From Staphylococcus pseudintermedius (GTDB lineage Bacteria > Bacillota > Bacilli > Staphylococcales > Staphylococcaceae), in NCBI RefSeq assembly GCF_001792775.2, contig NZ_MLGE02000003.1, positions 179,044-243,043 on the forward strand: a stretch of 64,000 nucleotides of DNA. Reading direction: 5' to 3'. A program made the position numbers and the translations under genes. Position 1 is the first letter of the stretch. Every line of letters starts with the position of its first letter. The notes under the pieces were generated by a model. The model did not search any database. It was not told the origin of the DNA and was given only the letters and a program-made list of their open reading frames with translations. Of the stretch, positions 30,484 through 43,419 are shown in pieces.

Positions 30484-30932
30484 ACGACTTTGCCATCTAC
30501 ACTCTCATAAATAATCGTTACAGGACCATCATTTTGTATACTGACAAGCATATCTGTTCCAAATTCACCTGTCTCAACTGGAATTTGAAATGCACGTAGC
30601 TGGTCATTAAAATACTCATACAGTTCATTTGCTTGATCAGGTGCCATCGCTTGTGTAAAACCTGGGCGATTTCCTTTTCTCACATCCGCATACAATGTAA
30701 ATTGCGAAATAGATAAAATCTCGCCATTGATTTGTTGAATATTTAAATTAAGTTTTTCGTTCTCATCTTCAAAAATTCGAGAGTTCGCAATTTTTTTCGC
30801 TAAAACTTTCGCATCTGCTTGAGTGTCCCCTTCACCAATACCGACGAGTAGACAAAATCCTTGTTGTATTGTGCGCTCTATTTGATGATTTTTCACACTT
30901 GCAGATTGAACTCTTTGTACAACGATTTTCAT
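30480..30932 (-). CDS. dtd: D-aminoacyl-tRNA deacylase
   Basis: A 150-residue editing enzyme that removes D-amino acids (and glycine from tRNA-Ala) from tRNA. The SQFTLYAD motif and the C-terminal [11 protein letters not shown], holding the Gly-cisPro-like region, are diagnostic. It lies 12 bases after rel, and its stop overlaps the lytH start. The rel-dtd-lytH order is conserved in staphylococci. Confidence 0.95.
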   Translation of the reverse strand: MKIVVQRVQSASVKNHQIERTIQQGFCLLVGIGEGDTQADAKVLAKKIANSRIFEDENEKLNLNIQQINGEILSISQFTLYADVRKGNRPGFTQAMAPDQANELYEYFNDQLRAFQIPVETGEFGTDMLVSIQNDGPVTIIYESVDGKVV

Positions 30933-30944
30933 CCTTATGCACTC

Positions 30945-33134
30945 CTAATTCCAAACTCGCGTCACTGTGTAAATATCCCCGAGTTGTTTAATTTTATCTG
31001 CAACTTTATAAACTTCATGTACATTTTTTACCATAATACTTAAATTAATAACAGCATTTCTATCGACGTCCGATTTTCCTGCGACTTTTATCAATTGACT
31101 TGAAGTACTGTTCACTGCTTGAAGTACCTCATTGAGTAAGCCATTGCGATCATATGCAGTCACTTCTAAATCAACTTGATATTTTTGTGAAGCATCTTTA
31201 GATTTCACCCATTCTACATCGATTAAACGTTCATTTTCGTTTTTAATATTCGGGCAATCTGTACGATGAACTTTAATGCCATGACCTTTCGTAATATAGC
31301 CGACAATTCGGTCACCAGGAATCGGATTACAGCATTTTGATAATTTAATAAGCACATTATCTAGTCCTTCTACATAGACGCCTGAATCTGTCGTAATCGA
31401 ATCTTTAATCGGTGCAGCTTTTGTCACTTCTTGCGCTTGATTCAATGCTTTTTGTTTATGTTCAATGCGTAAGCGCTCAGACAGTTTATTTACAATTTGT
31501 AGTGCTGTCACACCACCAAATCCAACTGAAGCATATAAATCGTCTTCATTAGCGAAATTGTATTTATCATTCACAATCTTAATATTTTTTTCAGTTAATA
31601 ACTCTTCTGGTCTAAATCCTTGTTCTTTCAATTCTGCTTCGACCATAAACTTCCCTTTTTCAATATTGGACGAGCGGTCTTGCTTTTTGAAGAAACTTTT
31701 TATCTTACTTTTCGCACTTGAAGAACGGACAATTTTTAACCAATCTCGACTTGGGCCATACGAATGTTTACTCGTACGAATTTCAACAATGTCCCCAGTT
31801 TGGAGTACATAATCAATCGGTACAATTTTTCCGTTAACTTTGGCACCAATCATTTTATTTCCCACTTCACTATGAATGGCATACGCAAAATCAATAGGTA
31901 CTGCACCATAAGGTAACTCGATGACATCACTTGCCGGCGTAAAAGCATACACTTTATCACTTTGTAAATCGAACTTCATCGACTCGATAAATTCTTGGGC
32001 ATCTGAGGACGTATGATCCGTTTCTGCAATATCTTTTAACCAGTTTAACTTTTTATTATAGTTTTCGTTGTCTTTATCAACTTGCTTGCCTTCTTTATAA
32101 GCCCAGTGTGCCGCAACACCATGTTCTGCAATTTCGTGCATCTCAAAAGTACGAATTTGAATTTCAAGGGGATCTCCATTAGGGCCTACTACAGTCGTAT
32201 GCAGAGATTGATACATATTTTGCTTTGGCATCGCAATATAATCTTTAAAACGCCCTGGCATCGGTTTCCATAGAGTATGTACCAGGCCTAAAACAGCATA
32301 ACAATCTTTAATCGAATGGACGATGACGCGGACAGCAAGTAAATCAAAAATTTGATCGAATTGCTTTTTTTGCTTCATCATTTTGCGATAAATACTATAA
32401 ATATGTTTCGGACGGCCATTAATATCACCAGCAATATCCATAATATCCATTTCTTTGCGGATATTTTCAATCGCATTTTCAATATACGCCTCACGCTCAC
32501 TCCGCTTTTTCTTCATGAGATTAACGATTCTGAAATACTGTACATTGTCAATATACCTTAAAGCAATGTCTTCAAGTTCCCATTTAATTGTATTAATCCC
32601 TAAACGATGTGCTAATGGCGCATAAATCTCTAACGTCTCTTTAGAAATGCGAATTTGTTTCTCACGTGGCATCGCACGCAATGTTCGCATATTATGTAAA
32701 CGGTCTGCCAATTTCACTAAAATGACACGCACGTCTTTAGCGATGGCAATAAATAATTTTCTATGATTTTCAGCTTGTTGCTCTTCTTTAGAACGGTACT
32801 TCACCTTTTTCAATTTGGTTACGCCATCTACAATCGTTGCAATTTCTACATTAAACATTTCCGCGACATCATCAAAAGTATATGGCGTGTCTTCAATCAC
32901 ATCATGTAAAAAACCAGCAACAATCGTAGGCCCATCAAGATGCATTTCTGTTAGGATACCTGCGACTTGGATGGGGTGCATAATATATGGTAAACCGTTT
33001 TTACGAAATTGTCCTTCGTGTGCCTTATAAGCGATATGATAACTTTTAAGCACGTATTCATACTGCTCTTTATCTAAATATTGTTTCGCTTTATGTAAAA
33101 CTTCGTCAACACTATATGGATATTCGTTATTCAT
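30945..33134 (-). CDS. rel: Bifunctional (p)ppGpp synthetase/hydrolase (Rel/RSH)
   Basis: A 729-residue long RSH protein, the main stringent-response enzyme. The hydrolase domain has His53 (IMHPIQVAG) and His77-Asp78 (FLHDVIEDT). The synthetase domain contains [21 protein letters not shown], which is typical of the nucleotide-binding site. The C-terminal regulatory half shows the TGS domain ([19 protein letters not shown]), a zinc-finger region ([17 protein letters not shown], ending near HRTDCPN) and the ACT domain. Both catalytic halves look intact. Confidence 0.96.
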   Translation of the reverse strand: MNNEYPYSVDEVLHKAKQYLDKEQYEYVLKSYHIAYKAHEGQFRKNGLPYIMHPIQVAGILTEMHLDGPTIVAGFLHDVIEDTPYTFDDVAEMFNVEIATIVDGVTKLKKVKYRSKEEQQAENHRKLFIAIAKDVRVILVKLADRLHNMRTLRAMPREKQIRISKETLEIYAPLAHRLGINTIKWELEDIALRYIDNVQYFRIVNLMKKKRSEREAYIENAIENIRKEMDIMDIAGDINGRPKHIYSIYRKMMKQKKQFDQIFDLLAVRVIVHSIKDCYAVLGLVHTLWKPMPGRFKDYIAMPKQNMYQSLHTTVVGPNGDPLEIQIRTFEMHEIAEHGVAAHWAYKEGKQVDKDNENYNKKLNWLKDIAETDHTSSDAQEFIESMKFDLQSDKVYAFTPASDVIELPYGAVPIDFAYAIHSEVGNKMIGAKVNGKIVPIDYVLQTGDIVEIRTSKHSYGPSRDWLKIVRSSSAKSKIKSFFKKQDRSSNIEKGKFMVEAELKEQGFRPEELLTEKNIKIVNDKYNFANEDDLYASVGFGGVTALQIVNKLSERLRIEHKQKALNQAQEVTKAAPIKDSITTDSGVYVEGLDNVLIKLSKCCNPIPGDRIVGYITKGHGIKVHRTDCPNIKNENERLIDVEWVKSKDASQKYQVDLEVTAYDRNGLLNEVLQAVNSTSSQLIKVAGKSDVDRNAVINLSIMVKNVHEVYKVADKIKQLGDIYTVTRVWN

Positions 33135-33166
33135 ATGGTCACCCCCACGTTATCAATAATAATACT

Positions 33167-33195
33167 ATCATACTACATGATTTGAAATAATTGAA
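33167..33195 (-). promoter_or_regulatory. Probable rel promoter
   Basis: TTCAAT (33195-33190) and TATGAT (33172-33167) are 17 bases apart on the minus strand. The -35 match is poor. The rest of the 356-bp gap to apt holds the apt terminator and an unconvincing 34-codon plus-strand ORF (33338-33442); I see nothing else. Confidence 0.4.
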
Positions 33196-33435
33196 CCGAA
33201 TCATAACGCATTATTCAGAGAAAGTCCGTAATTTATAAAATATCTTTCATTTTCCGTACAGAAAGCCATCAAAATATATCATTTATAACGAAAAAGCCCT
33301 GTTTTGTGCCAAGAGTCTGCGAACGATAAAAGGAAAAATGACACCAAAGTTCGATATGAGAAGTGATAAAGAACAACACAATATCATTCAAGTCAAGATA
33401 CTCGTATATACCTCACAAACTTATCCTTTTCTTGA

Positions 33436-33475
33436 TAAATAAAAACAACTCCACACATCACTGCATGAAGTTGTT
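33436..33475 (-). terminator. Terminator after apt
   Basis: A 10-bp stem (33466-33475 with 33444-33453) is followed on the minus strand by TTTTATTTATC. Confidence 0.8.
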
Positions 33476-33490
33476 TGAACATATTAACAA

Positions 33491-34009
33491 TTATTCGTCA
33501 TATTTAATTAAGCACATTACATCATAATCTTTAATTTTCTCCATACCATTTAAATACGTAAGCTCAATAATAAATGCAATACCCGCAACGATACCACCTT
33601 GTTTTTCAACGAGATTGATCGCCGCTTCGATTGTGCCACCTGTCGCCAATAAATCGTCTGTAATTAAGACACGTTGACCAGGTTTAATCGCATCTGCATG
33701 CATCGTTAATACATTACTACCGTACTCTAAATCATATTCATAGCGAATGACTTCACGTGGTAATTTCCCTTCTTTACGTACAGGTGCGAATCCAATCCCC
33801 ATCGCATAGGCCACTGGACAACCGATAATAAAACCACGAGCTTCTGGTCCAACGACGATATCTACATTTTTTTCTTTCGCAAACTTAACGATTTGATCTG
33901 TGGCATATCCGTATGCTTCACCGTTATCCATAATTGTCGTAATATCTTTAAAATTAACCCCTGCTTTTGGCCAATCTTTTACTTCTGATACATATTGTTT
34001 TAAGTCCAT
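33491..34009 (-). CDS. apt: Adenine phosphoribosyltransferase
   Basis: A 172-residue purine-salvage enzyme that makes AMP from adenine and PRPP. The PRPP-binding motif [13 protein letters not shown] and the N-terminal [16 protein letters not shown] are characteristic. GGAGG lies nine bases before the ATG at 34009, so the five-residue extension to 34024 is not used. The ribosome-binding site lies at the very end of recJ, and the two genes form an operon. Confidence 0.96.
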   Translation of the reverse strand: MDLKQYVSEVKDWPKAGVNFKDITTIMDNGEAYGYATDQIVKFAKEKNVDIVVGPEARGFIIGCPVAYAMGIGFAPVRKEGKLPREVIRYEYDLEYGSNVLTMHADAIKPGQRVLITDDLLATGGTIEAAINLVEKQGGIVAGIAFIIELTYLNGMEKIKDYDVMCLIKYDE

Positions 34010-34020
34010 TAAAATCCTCC

Positions 34021-36306
34021 TCATTCATTCCGTGCCAATTCATTTTCTATCCAAGACTTAATGGCGCCAAATTCTTCATAAAGTAACTGCTTCTCTACCT
34101 CAATCCGCTGTACACGCGCTTGATAAACACGGCTAGAGGTGATGGGTTGTTTATCTGTTGAATGCACAATCTCGATTATACCATTTTTTTGAGAAATGAT
34201 TCCAAGATCAAGGAAAACTTTTAAAATAAATTTGAGCATCATCGGTTTAACGTTAATAAATTGACTTAAAGCCACCCCGTCTTTTTGTAAATCGGTTTGT
34301 CCTTTTTGATACAATGCTTTATAACAATTTTTTAAATCTGCAGGCTGTGGTAATCCTTCAAAATAAATCGAACGGTCATGTTGAAACACTAAATACACTT
34401 GAGATGTATTTAAATAATGACAAGATAACTTAATATCCTCCATCGTTAAAGGTAAGTCACGCATCACACATTTGTCATACTGCTGTGGTATGTTTTCACC
34501 GTAGTAATATTCATGCGCTGATGTTTTGTCTTGATTCGGATGGATTAAATAACAAACATGTTGATCATCCTCAAATACTGGCAAACGTTTATTTTTACTA
34601 CGATAATCTAAAATTTGACGTTCATTACTTTTCATATCTGTTAAAACCATTTGTGCCGTACGATTGCCATTCCATTCATTAATCTGAAGTTCGCCTGTGA
34701 CATCAACATGTTGGTTAGGCATTAACTCACTTGATAACGCACCTTGATTCCAAAATAATGCTTGTAAGTTTTGTTCGACAAAGGTCATCTTTAAGTGCGC
34801 TTGTTGTTGTCCAATACCTTTACTTTGTAACACAGTCAGACCGTTAACTTGAATAATCGGTCGTTTAAAATCTGTCCCAAACGGTCGTAAACGCTCAATG
34901 GATTGAATTTGTTCCACTGTAATGTGACCAACATCTATAGTGACGTCCACTTTTTGAATCGGTTGTAACGCGGTCGTATCAATGTGCGTGCGCATCCAAT
35001 CGTTTAATCCTTCACGCAATGCAGAAACTTGGTCGATAGGTAAAGTTAAACCTGCCGCCATATGGTGTCCACCAAATTTTGAAATTAATGTTTGTTGTGA
35101 TGATAATGCTTCAAACATTGACACTTGCGTAATACTACGAGAAGAACCTTTTGCATGTTGTTGTTCGTGGTCAATATTTAATACCATTGTTGGTAAATGG
35201 AAGGTTTCCACAATTCTTGAGGCAACAATTCCCAGGACGCCTTCATGCCAGTCTTCTTTTGCGAGAACTAAAAAGTGTTCGCCTGCTTGGATTGCATCTT
35301 CAGCCATGACCATAGCTTCATCAACAATCGTTTGTACAATATCTTTCCGTTCAACATTGAAATGTTCGACTTGCTCAGCTAAAAAGAGTGCTTCTTCTGC
35401 ATCATCTGTCATGAGCAATTCTGCCGCAAGTGCCGCATCGTCTAACCGTCCTACAGCATTTAACCTCGGTCCAATGATAAAGCCGATCGTTTCTTCAGTC
35501 ACTGTATCATTAAATTGCGCTTGATTGAGGATAGCCGCAATTGAAACGGGTGGACTTTCATTCAATAATTGCAAACCATGTTGAACAATAAAGCGATTTT
35601 CATCTGTTAAAGAAACAAGATCCGCAATGGTACCTATCATGGCATAAACCCAAAATATATTCGGAACATCCCCGAGCAAACTTTGAGCTAATTTCAATGC
35701 TACACCGGCACCACACAAGCTAATAAATGGATAGTCATAATCTGGATGCATCGGGTGAACAATCGCATACGCCGCTGGTAATGTATCACCTATTTCATGG
35801 TGATCAGTTACAATGACATCCACACCTAAATTTTGAACCATTTCAATTTCTGTATGACCTTGTATGCCATTATCTACCGTAATGATGAGAGAAACCCCTT
35901 CATCATACGCATTTTTGAACGCAGGCTCACTCGGGCCGTAGCCTTCAGTAAAACGGTTAGGAATATACCAACCAACAATTGCTCCAAGTTGCTGGAGTGT
36001 CTTGACCATAATCGTTGTAGACGTCACACCATCTGCGTCATAATCCCCGTACACTAAAATTTTTTCTTGATTTTGAATCGCTGTATGTATACGTTTGACG
36101 GCTTTATCCATGTCACTCATCAAACTTGGATTATGCATATTGTCTTTAGAAGCTGATAGCACTTGTGCGAGTTGTGTTGCCTCAGTATAGCCTTTACTTT
36201 CTAAAATATAGCGCATCAAAGGGGTTAATTTATATTGTTCAACCAATACGTCGTCCATCGATTGACGATTTGTATCGGTTTGCCATTGAAATTTAGATTT
36301 TATCAT
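34021..36306 (-). CDS. recJ: Single-stranded-DNA exonuclease RecJ
   Basis: A protein of about 761 residues in the DHH family, degrading single-stranded DNA 5' to 3' in repair. The DHH motifs are present as [13 protein letters not shown] and VTDHHEIG, and the DHHA1 region includes [10 protein letters not shown]. An open frame begins at GTG 36330, but the promoter at 36336-36364 predicts a transcript start there, leaving no ribosome-binding site; ATG 36306, with a weak GGTGA before it, fits better. The C-terminal quarter is the Firmicute-specific extension. It precedes apt. Confidence 0.93.
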   Translation of the reverse strand: MIKSKFQWQTDTNRQSMDDVLVEQYKLTPLMRYILESKGYTEATQLAQVLSASKDNMHNPSLMSDMDKAVKRIHTAIQNQEKILVYGDYDADGVTSTTIMVKTLQQLGAIVGWYIPNRFTEGYGPSEPAFKNAYDEGVSLIITVDNGIQGHTEIEMVQNLGVDVIVTDHHEIGDTLPAAYAIVHPMHPDYDYPFISLCGAGVALKLAQSLLGDVPNIFWVYAMIGTIADLVSLTDENRFIVQHGLQLLNESPPVSIAAILNQAQFNDTVTEETIGFIIGPRLNAVGRLDDAALAAELLMTDDAEEALFLAEQVEHFNVERKDIVQTIVDEAMVMAEDAIQAGEHFLVLAKEDWHEGVLGIVASRIVETFHLPTMVLNIDHEQQHAKGSSRSITQVSMFEALSSQQTLISKFGGHHMAAGLTLPIDQVSALREGLNDWMRTHIDTTALQPIQKVDVTIDVGHITVEQIQSIERLRPFGTDFKRPIIQVNGLTVLQSKGIGQQQAHLKMTFVEQNLQALFWNQGALSSELMPNQHVDVTGELQINEWNGNRTAQMVLTDMKSNERQILDYRSKNKRLPVFEDDQHVCYLIHPNQDKTSAHEYYYGENIPQQYDKCVMRDLPLTMEDIKLSCHYLNTSQVYLVFQHDRSIYFEGLPQPADLKNCYKALYQKGQTDLQKDGVALSQFINVKPMMLKFILKVFLDLGIISQKNGIIEIVHSTDKQPITSSRVYQARVQRIEVEKQLLYEEFGAIKSWIENELARNE

Positions 36307-36335
36307 ATCATTCACCGCCACTTTCTCCACACAGT

Positions 36336-36364
36336 ATTATATCGAAAATTCATCAGAATAAAAA
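36336..36364 (-). promoter_or_regulatory. recJ-apt promoter overlapping the secDF terminator
   Basis: A perfect TATAAT (36341-36336) lies 17 bases after TTTTTA (36364-36359) on the minus strand. The -35 box coincides with the T-run of the secDF terminator. Confidence 0.5.
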
Positions 36365-36403
36365 GAACGAGAGGCTAAGACATCTGATCAGTCTTAACCC
36401 CTC
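36358..36403 (-). terminator. Terminator after secDF
   Basis: A 13-bp stem (36391-36403 with 36369-36381) is followed on the minus strand by GTTCTTTTTATTC. Confidence 0.85.
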
Positions 36404-36422
36404 TTTGTAAAATGTGTGAAAT

Positions 36423-38702
36423 CTATACTAATACTTTTTCTTCATTCGTACGTTTACGTTTATACACGACAAGTTTATGATGAGGTGATTTACGTAATTC
36501 GCGTTTCTTCAACATGCCCCATAGTGGTACGGCAATAATGATTGAAGAATATACACCAGACAATAGTCCGATTAATAGCGCGAGTGAGAAGTTGAAAATA
36601 CTTGACGCACCTAACACGAGTAAGGCGATAACCACGATGACTACTGTCAACACTGTATTAATGGAACGCGTCAATGTTTGGCGAATAGAACTATTAACAA
36701 TGTAGTCAATTTGGTCCTCTTTCGTAATGACTTTTATTTTCGATAACATCTCACGTACACGGTCAAACGTTACAATCGTATCATTGATCGAATAACCGAT
36801 AATCGTCAGTACCGCTGCAATAAACGTAATGTCAACCTCTAGTCTGAACAAACTGAAGACCGCAATAATCATAAATGCATCATGTAGCAAGGATATGATA
36901 GAGGCAATACCCATACGCCATTCGAAACGTAACGAAATGTAAATGATCATGCCGATTGAAGCAATAATTACGGCTAACATCGCATTTTTCGCTAATTCTT
37001 GTCCAATGACTGGTGAAACCGTATTGACTGACGGTTCTTTACCATATTGCGATTTCAATGTATCTGTTACTTTTGCGACTTCATCTTTATTCAAGTCACG
37101 TTTAAATTGCATTGAAGCATTTTCATTATTGCTACCACCGATAGATAGTTGATTTGGTTTAAGATCAATCGATTCCATCGTTTTTTCAACTTGTGCTTGT
37201 GTCAATTTTTGGTTACTTTGTAAGTCAACACGTGTACCTGATGTAAAATCAATCCCTAAATTCAACTTGAATATCGCAAGAATGATGACACCTGCTACAA
37301 TCACGACGCCACTCAATGCAAATAACGGTTTTGCCCATTTCATGAAATCTACTTTATCATAAGGCGTGCTTAATTCATGCACATCATAACCTTTGTTAAT
37401 ATCATGAATTTGTGATTGTTTAACACCAAACCACCATAATTTTTTCTTAAAGACATTAGAATGTACCACGAGTGATAATAAAACACGTGTTAAAAATACA
37501 GCTGTTACGAAACTCATCAGAATCGCAAGTAATAACATCGTCGCGAAACCTTTGACTGAACTTTCACCAAAGAAGAAAAGTACCGCTGCCGCTAATACAG
37601 TAGTTAAGTTGGCATCGAGAATTGTAATAAACGAACTTTTATTCGCTTTCTTATACGCTTGCTTTAATGTGCGACCGATACGAATTTCGTCTTTAATCCG
37701 TTCGTACATAATGATGTTTGCATCGACGGCCATCCCGACACCAAGAACGAGTGCGGCTAAGCCTGGTAATGTCAGCACACCAGAAATAAAGTTAAATGCA
37801 ACCATAGTTAAGTAAATGTACGTCGTTAACGTAATCACAGCTACAATACCTGGTAAGCGATAGAATAGTAGCATAAATAAGAAAATAATGCCGATACCAA
37901 TCATAGATGCATTAATTGTTTTATCTAAAGCATCTTGTCCAAATTGCGCACCTACTGATGTTGAGTAAATTTCTTTTAATTCTACAGGAAGTGAACCTGA
38001 ATTTAATAAGTCAGCAATTTGTTTCGCTTCAGAAATACCTTTTTCACCTTGGAACCCACCAGAAATTTCAACGTTAGTCGAATTGATCGGTTGGTTTACA
38101 GAAGCGGCAGAAATAAATTTAGGATCTTCTTTCGTTTTTTCTTTTTCATAACTGTCGCCTTTTTCGAAATCTAACCAAACGACCATCACATTTTCTTGCT
38201 TTTTAGAAATTTCTTCTGTCACTTTTTTAAACTTATCACTGTCTTTTAATTTGAAAGTCACAGCGGGTTGATTCGTATTTTGTTTAAACTCTTGCTTAGC
38301 TGAACCTTGCACAAGATCTTTACCTGTTAATAAAACTTTGTCATCTGCATCACGAATCGTTAAGTTCGCTTGTGAAGACAAAATTTTACGCGCTTGGTTT
38401 TGGTCTTGTACCCCTGCCAGCTGAACGCGGATTCGGTTTTGATCTTCAACTTGAATTTTAGGTTCTGATACCCCGAGAACATTGACACGACGTTCTAACG
38501 TTTTAGCTGTCGATTGTACTGCAGTGTTATCAATTTTTTCACCATCTCCAAGGGGATTAACTTGGTACAACACTTCAAATCCACCTTGAAGGTCAAGTCC
38601 TAAGTTAACATTTTTGATTACACTTTTATATGTCGCACTCATGCCCGCAAACAAGAGTACTACAAGTAATATAAAGGTAATCAGTCTACTTACTTTTTTC
38701 AC
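36423..38702 (-). CDS. secDF: Fused protein-export membrane protein SecDF
   Basis: A 759-residue fusion of SecD and SecF, as in most Firmicutes, predicted to have 12 transmembrane helices. It uses the proton gradient to help pull proteins across the membrane after SecA. The SecD half starts with a helix and NLGLDLQGGFEVLYQV, and contains LVLGVGMAVDANIIMYERIK; the SecF half repeats this as LTIIGYSINDTIVTFDRVRE. It has its own promoter and terminator, separated from yajC, another translocon component, by a terminator. Confidence 0.96.
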   Translation of the reverse strand: MKKVSRLITFILLVVLLFAGMSATYKSVIKNVNLGLDLQGGFEVLYQVNPLGDGEKIDNTAVQSTAKTLERRVNVLGVSEPKIQVEDQNRIRVQLAGVQDQNQARKILSSQANLTIRDADDKVLLTGKDLVQGSAKQEFKQNTNQPAVTFKLKDSDKFKKVTEEISKKQENVMVVWLDFEKGDSYEKEKTKEDPKFISAASVNQPINSTNVEISGGFQGEKGISEAKQIADLLNSGSLPVELKEIYSTSVGAQFGQDALDKTINASMIGIGIIFLFMLLFYRLPGIVAVITLTTYIYLTMVAFNFISGVLTLPGLAALVLGVGMAVDANIIMYERIKDEIRIGRTLKQAYKKANKSSFITILDANLTTVLAAAVLFFFGESSVKGFATMLLLAILMSFVTAVFLTRVLLSLVVHSNVFKKKLWWFGVKQSQIHDINKGYDVHELSTPYDKVDFMKWAKPLFALSGVVIVAGVIILAIFKLNLGIDFTSGTRVDLQSNQKLTQAQVEKTMESIDLKPNQLSIGGSNNENASMQFKRDLNKDEVAKVTDTLKSQYGKEPSVNTVSPVIGQELAKNAMLAVIIASIGMIIYISLRFEWRMGIASIISLLHDAFMIIAVFSLFRLEVDITFIAAVLTIIGYSINDTIVTFDRVREMLSKIKVITKEDQIDYIVNSSIRQTLTRSINTVLTVVIVVIALLVLGASSIFNFSLALLIGLLSGVYSSIIIAVPLWGMLKKRELRKSPHHKLVVYKRKRTNEEKVLV

Positions 38703-38731
38703 ATGAACACCTCATTTAATCTTATGTCACA

Positions 38732-38761
38732 AGCATACTTGAATTATTCCGTTTAGTGCAA
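38732..38761 (-). promoter_or_regulatory. Probable secDF promoter
   Basis: TTGCAC (38761-38756) and TATGCT (38737-38732) are 18 bases apart on the minus strand, about 30 bases before the start codon. Confidence 0.45.
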
Positions 38762-38777
38762 GTCATTTTGAGCAACC

Positions 38778-38807
38778 AATAAAAAAGACATGGTGTTAAG
38801 CCATGTC
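38778..38807 (-). terminator. Terminator after yajC
   Basis: A 7-bp stem (GACATGG at 38787-38793, CCATGTC at 38801-38807) is followed on the minus strand by TTTTTTATTG. Confidence 0.8.
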
Positions 38808-38843
38808 CTTTATTGTATGCAAACTTACGGATACAATCAATGT

Positions 38844-39107
38844 TTATGAAGGGTCAACTTGCTTAATGGCTTGCTTTTCAAAAGTCAATTCTGTACCTTT
38901 ACCGTTTACAGTAATAACCGCTGATGTTTCATCTACTGCACGAACTGTACCTTTGATGCCGCCGATTGTAGTCACACGTTGACCTGCTTGTAATTGTTCA
39001 ACCATTTGGCGATGCTCTTTCGCACGTTTTTGTTGTGGACGAATCATAAATAACCACATCACTACAAACAGTAAGACTAATGGCAATAAACTAATAAGTG
39101 AAGACAT
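38844..39107 (-). CDS. yajC: Preprotein translocase subunit YajC
   Basis: An 87-residue single-pass membrane protein with a hydrophobic helix at about residues 5-22 followed by MIRPQQKRAKEH, the YajC signature, and a small cytoplasmic domain (VTTIGGIKGTV). It associates with SecDF. It is the last gene of the ruvA-ruvB-queA-tgt-yajC cluster. Confidence 0.95.
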   Translation of the reverse strand: MSSLISLLPLVLLFVVMWLFMIRPQQKRAKEHRQMVEQLQAGQRVTTIGGIKGTVRAVDETSAVITVNGKGTELTFEKQAIKQVDPS

Positions 39108-39123
39108 AAATCATAACTCCTAT

Positions 39124-40275
<1,152 letters not shown>

Positions 40276-40280
40276 TCAAA

Positions 40281-41306
40281 CTAAATAATAATCATCGCGT
40301 CACCGAAACTAAAAAATCGATACTTTTCAGCAACTGCATGGTGATACGCTGATAACACAAATTGACGTGAACTAAATGCTGACACAAGCATCACCAATGT
40401 TGATTTCGGTAAATGAAAGTTTGTAATTAAACCGTCAATTGCCTTAAATTCAAATCCAGGATAAATAAAAATATTGGTCCAACCACTCGTTGCTTGGAAT
40501 GTATCAAACTGACTCCGAATCGTTTCAAGTGTACGTGTGGACGTCGTTCCTACCGAAATAATTCGATGTCCTGCCGCTTTCGTTTGATTTAAAATATCGG
40601 CAGTTTCTTGTGACATTTGATAATATTCACTATGCATTTCGTGATCATCAATATGGTCAACACTGACAGGTCTAAATGTGCCTAAACCGACATGCAGTGT
40701 AATAAATGCAATTTGAACACCTTGACGTCGGATATCGTCCAATAAAGCATCTGTAAAATGTAGTCCTGCTGTCGGTGCGGCTGCTGAACCTGCTGCTTTA
40801 GCGTAAACCGTCTGATAGCGTTCTTTTTCATCTAAACGTTCTTTAATATATGGCGGTAATGGCATTTCACCGAGTTCATCTAGTCTTTCTTGCAAAATGC
40901 CTTCATAACTCAAACGCATGATACGCCCGCCTTGATCCAACTCTTTAATACAAGTTGCTTTAATTTTACCTTCACCAAAGCTTAACGTTTGTCCAAGCTT
41001 AATTCGCTTCGCCGGTTTTAAAAGGACTTCCCAATCGTCACCTTCAATTTGTGTCAGCATTAACATTTCTACTTTGGCGTTCGTTTCTTCTTTTATCCCA
41101 AACAAACGTGCTGGCATCACGCGCGTGTCATTGAGCACTAACGTATCTCCAGGTTGGAAAAAACGGGTGATATCCTTGAAATGTAAATCCTCAGTCTCGC
41201 CTGTGTCGCGGTTCAAATATAATAAACGACTTTGATCTCGCTGTTTAAGCGGAGTTTGAGCGATGAGTGATTCAGGTAATACATAATCAAATTCTTCTAT
41301 GTTCAA
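40281..41306 (-). CDS. queA: S-adenosylmethionine:tRNA ribosyltransferase-isomerase
   Basis: A 341-residue enzyme that builds epoxyqueuosine on preQ1-modified tRNA using the ribosyl part of SAM. The N-terminus [35 protein letters not shown] and [16 protein letters not shown] are all family signatures. It lies between ruvB (17 bases) and tgt. Confidence 0.97.
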   Translation of the reverse strand: MNIEEFDYVLPESLIAQTPLKQRDQSRLLYLNRDTGETEDLHFKDITRFFQPGDTLVLNDTRVMPARLFGIKEETNAKVEMLMLTQIEGDDWEVLLKPAKRIKLGQTLSFGEGKIKATCIKELDQGGRIMRLSYEGILQERLDELGEMPLPPYIKERLDEKERYQTVYAKAAGSAAAPTAGLHFTDALLDDIRRQGVQIAFITLHVGLGTFRPVSVDHIDDHEMHSEYYQMSQETADILNQTKAAGHRIISVGTTSTRTLETIRSQFDTFQATSGWTNIFIYPGFEFKAIDGLITNFHLPKSTLVMLVSAFSSRQFVLSAYHHAVAEKYRFFSFGDAMIII

Positions 41307-41323
41307 AATAATGACTCCTTCAC

Positions 41324-42322
41324 TTATGGGCTCGTATATTTAAAATGTTCGTACGCATAAGGTGTTGCTTTTCGGCCTCGAGGGGTACGCTCTAAAAACC
41401 CTTTCTGAATGAGAAATGGTTCATAAACATCTTCAATCGTCACTCTTTCCTCACCAATTGAGACAGCAATCGTGTCCAAACCAACAGGACCACCTCGATA
41501 TTGTTCAATAATACAAGCCATCATTTTATGGTCGATATAATCCAATCCTTCATCGTCCACTTGAAGTAATTTCAACGCATGCTTTGTTGTTTCAATATAA
41601 ATCATATCGTCTTGTTTCACTTGTTGAAAATCACGAATCCGTTTCAACAAGCGATTGGCGATACGTGGCGTCCCTCGGCTTCTTTTCGCAATTTCAAAAG
41701 CACTTTCTTCATCAATGGCAGTTCCTAATACTTCTGCTGTTCGTATAATGATTTGTGTTAGTTCTTCTTCAGTATAATATTCAAGCCTTAAATGCACGCC
41801 AAAACGATCTCGTAGTGGACTCGTCAAACTACCGGCACGTGTCGTTGCACCAACTAAAGTAAATGGAGGTAAGTCAATACGAATACTTCTTGCTTCGTCG
41901 CCTTTACCTACGATGATATCTAAGAAAAAGTCTTCCATTGCTGGGTAAAGCACTTCTTCAACAACGCTACTTAAACGATGAATTTCATCAATAAAGAGCA
42001 CATCACCGGGTTGCAGAGCTGTTAAAATGGCAGCTAAATCACCTGGTCGTTCAATCGACGGACCGGAAACAGTACGCAAATTGACATCCATTTCATTTGC
42101 GATAATGTGTGACAAAGTGGTTTTACCTAAACCAGGTGGGCCAAAAAGTAAGACGTGATCTAATGGCTCCTCACGAATTTTAGCGGCTTGTATAAACACA
42201 TCAAGGTTTGACTTAATTGTAGACTGACCTATGTATTGTCTTAAACGCTCGGGTCTTAATGACAACTCAAATGTGTGTTCATCTACTTGTTCATGTCCAT
42301 CCATCATTCGGTCTCGATCCAT
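41324..42322 (-). CDS. ruvB: Holliday junction helicase motor RuvB
   Basis: An AAA+ motor of about 332 residues. Walker A is [15 protein letters not shown], Walker B is [15 protein letters not shown], sensor 1 is [19 protein letters not shown], and the C-terminal winged-helix domain ends with [18 protein letters not shown]. In-frame GTG (42331) and ATG (42328) lie upstream, but GAGGTG is six bases before ATG 42322, which I choose. It is four to ten bases after ruvA, its partner. Confidence 0.96.
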   Translation of the reverse strand: MDRDRMMDGHEQVDEHTFELSLRPERLRQYIGQSTIKSNLDVFIQAAKIREEPLDHVLLFGPPGLGKTTLSHIIANEMDVNLRTVSGPSIERPGDLAAILTALQPGDVLFIDEIHRLSSVVEEVLYPAMEDFFLDIIVGKGDEARSIRIDLPPFTLVGATTRAGSLTSPLRDRFGVHLRLEYYTEEELTQIIIRTAEVLGTAIDEESAFEIAKRSRGTPRIANRLLKRIRDFQQVKQDDMIYIETTKHALKLLQVDDEGLDYIDHKMMACIIEQYRGGPVGLDTIAVSIGEERVTIEDVYEPFLIQKGFLERTPRGRKATPYAYEHFKYTSP

Positions 42323-42335
42323 ATCCATCACCTCT

Positions 42336-42935
42336 TTATGAAATCAATTGTTTTAAGCCATACTTAACAGCTTCATCGACATCACTAAATATTTGTTGCT
42401 GCATCGCTTTTTCCACTTTTTTCAGTTCACGTTTAGAGTATCCTAACGCCTCTAACGCAAGTAAAGCTTCTTGTACAGCAAGATCCTCATGTTCTGTCGC
42501 TATATCTAACAAGCCTTCGCTCACTTCTTCCGTAACAACGACTTTACCTTTTAAATCAAGCACAATTTGACGGGCAGTCTTTTTACCGATACCTGGAAAT
42601 TGTGTCAAATAGGCATCATTTTCATTTTCAATCGCACGTTTCACTTCATTTGGCGAACTTGCTGCTAAAATGGCTAACGCTGACTTAGGACCTATCCCTG
42701 TTACTTTAATCAAACTTAAAAACATATCCTTTTCTTCTTGATCAATAAAACCATAGAGCAATTGCGCATCTTCACGTACAATGAGTGACGTATACACTTT
42801 CACCGTTTGATCTAAGTTTTTTTGAAAGCGATAAGAGTTCGGTGTTTGAATTTCATACCCGATACCAGATGTCGTTTCAACAATGATATGCGTTGGATGT
42901 AGAGCTGTTAATTTTCCAGAAATATATGCATACAT
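42336..42935 (-). CDS. ruvA: Holliday junction-binding protein RuvA
   Basis: A 199-residue protein that tetramerises on four-way junctions and loads RuvB. It has the N-terminal OB fold ([14 protein letters not shown]), two helix-hairpin-helix motifs ([16 protein letters not shown] and [17 protein letters not shown]) and the C-terminal domain that binds RuvB ([16 protein letters not shown]). Confidence 0.96.
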   Translation of the reverse strand: MYAYISGKLTALHPTHIIVETTSGIGYEIQTPNSYRFQKNLDQTVKVYTSLIVREDAQLLYGFIDQEEKDMFLSLIKVTGIGPKSALAILAASSPNEVKRAIENENDAYLTQFPGIGKKTARQIVLDLKGKVVVTEEVSEGLLDIATEHEDLAVQEALLALEALGYSKRELKKVEKAMQQQIFSDVDEAVKYGLKQLIS

Positions 42936-42948
42936 TCAATAGCGCTCC

Positions 42949-43392
42949 TTACATGTTCATTCCAATAATGTCTACGTTATATACATTTTCCATTTGGCGT
43001 AGTTCATTAATGATTTGATATGGTCCCCACTTCGCATTTCGACCGTCTAAAGATAACGTAATTGATGCTTTTTGATCAGTAGGGACACTTTGATGAATCG
43101 TTAATACAGAAAGGTTTAATTCGGAAAGTTTTTCGAGAATTTGAGCTAATATACCCACTTTATCTGTCACAAATAAAATAATCGTAAAAACTTCGGTCTG
43201 TTGCTGAACATCTTCTAACGGAAATATGGTATCTCTATATTTGTAAAACGCACTACGCGAACAATCATGCATATCTACAGCTTCTTGAATCGTAAGTGAT
43301 TGATCCGCTTTTAAAGAGGATTTCACTTGGAGCACACGTTTTACAACATAAGGTAATACATCTTCACGAATAATATAAAATTGATGTTTCAT
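42949..43392 (-). CDS. pheB: ACT domain protein PheB-like
   Basis: A 147-residue protein with an N-terminal helix-turn-helix-like part (VDMHDCSRSAFYKYRD) and a C-terminal ACT domain (FVTDKVGILAQILEKLSEL). It equals B. subtilis PheB (YszB), encoded next to obg. Despite its name no chorismate mutase activity is established; an amino-acid-sensing role is inferred from the ACT fold. It lies between obgE (27 bases) and ruvA (13 bases). Confidence 0.85.
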   Translation of the reverse strand: MKHQFYIIREDVLPYVVKRVLQVKSSLKADQSLTIQEAVDMHDCSRSAFYKYRDTIFPLEDVQQQTEVFTIILFVTDKVGILAQILEKLSELNLSVLTIHQSVPTDQKASITLSLDGRNAKWGPYQIINELRQMENVYNVDIIGMNM

Positions 43393-43419
43393 CTACCATC
43401 GCAACCTCCACTCTCAATA

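Noticed and set aside
33338..33442. 34-codon plus-strand ORF in the rel-apt gap
   Set aside because: AAAGG precedes its ATG, but the end runs into the apt terminator and the peptide looks ordinary; without conservation data I do not call it a gene.
34982..35524. 180-codon plus-strand ORF
   Set aside because: It is antisense to recJ, and very rich in Ser and Cys, as shadow frames of AT-rich genes often are.
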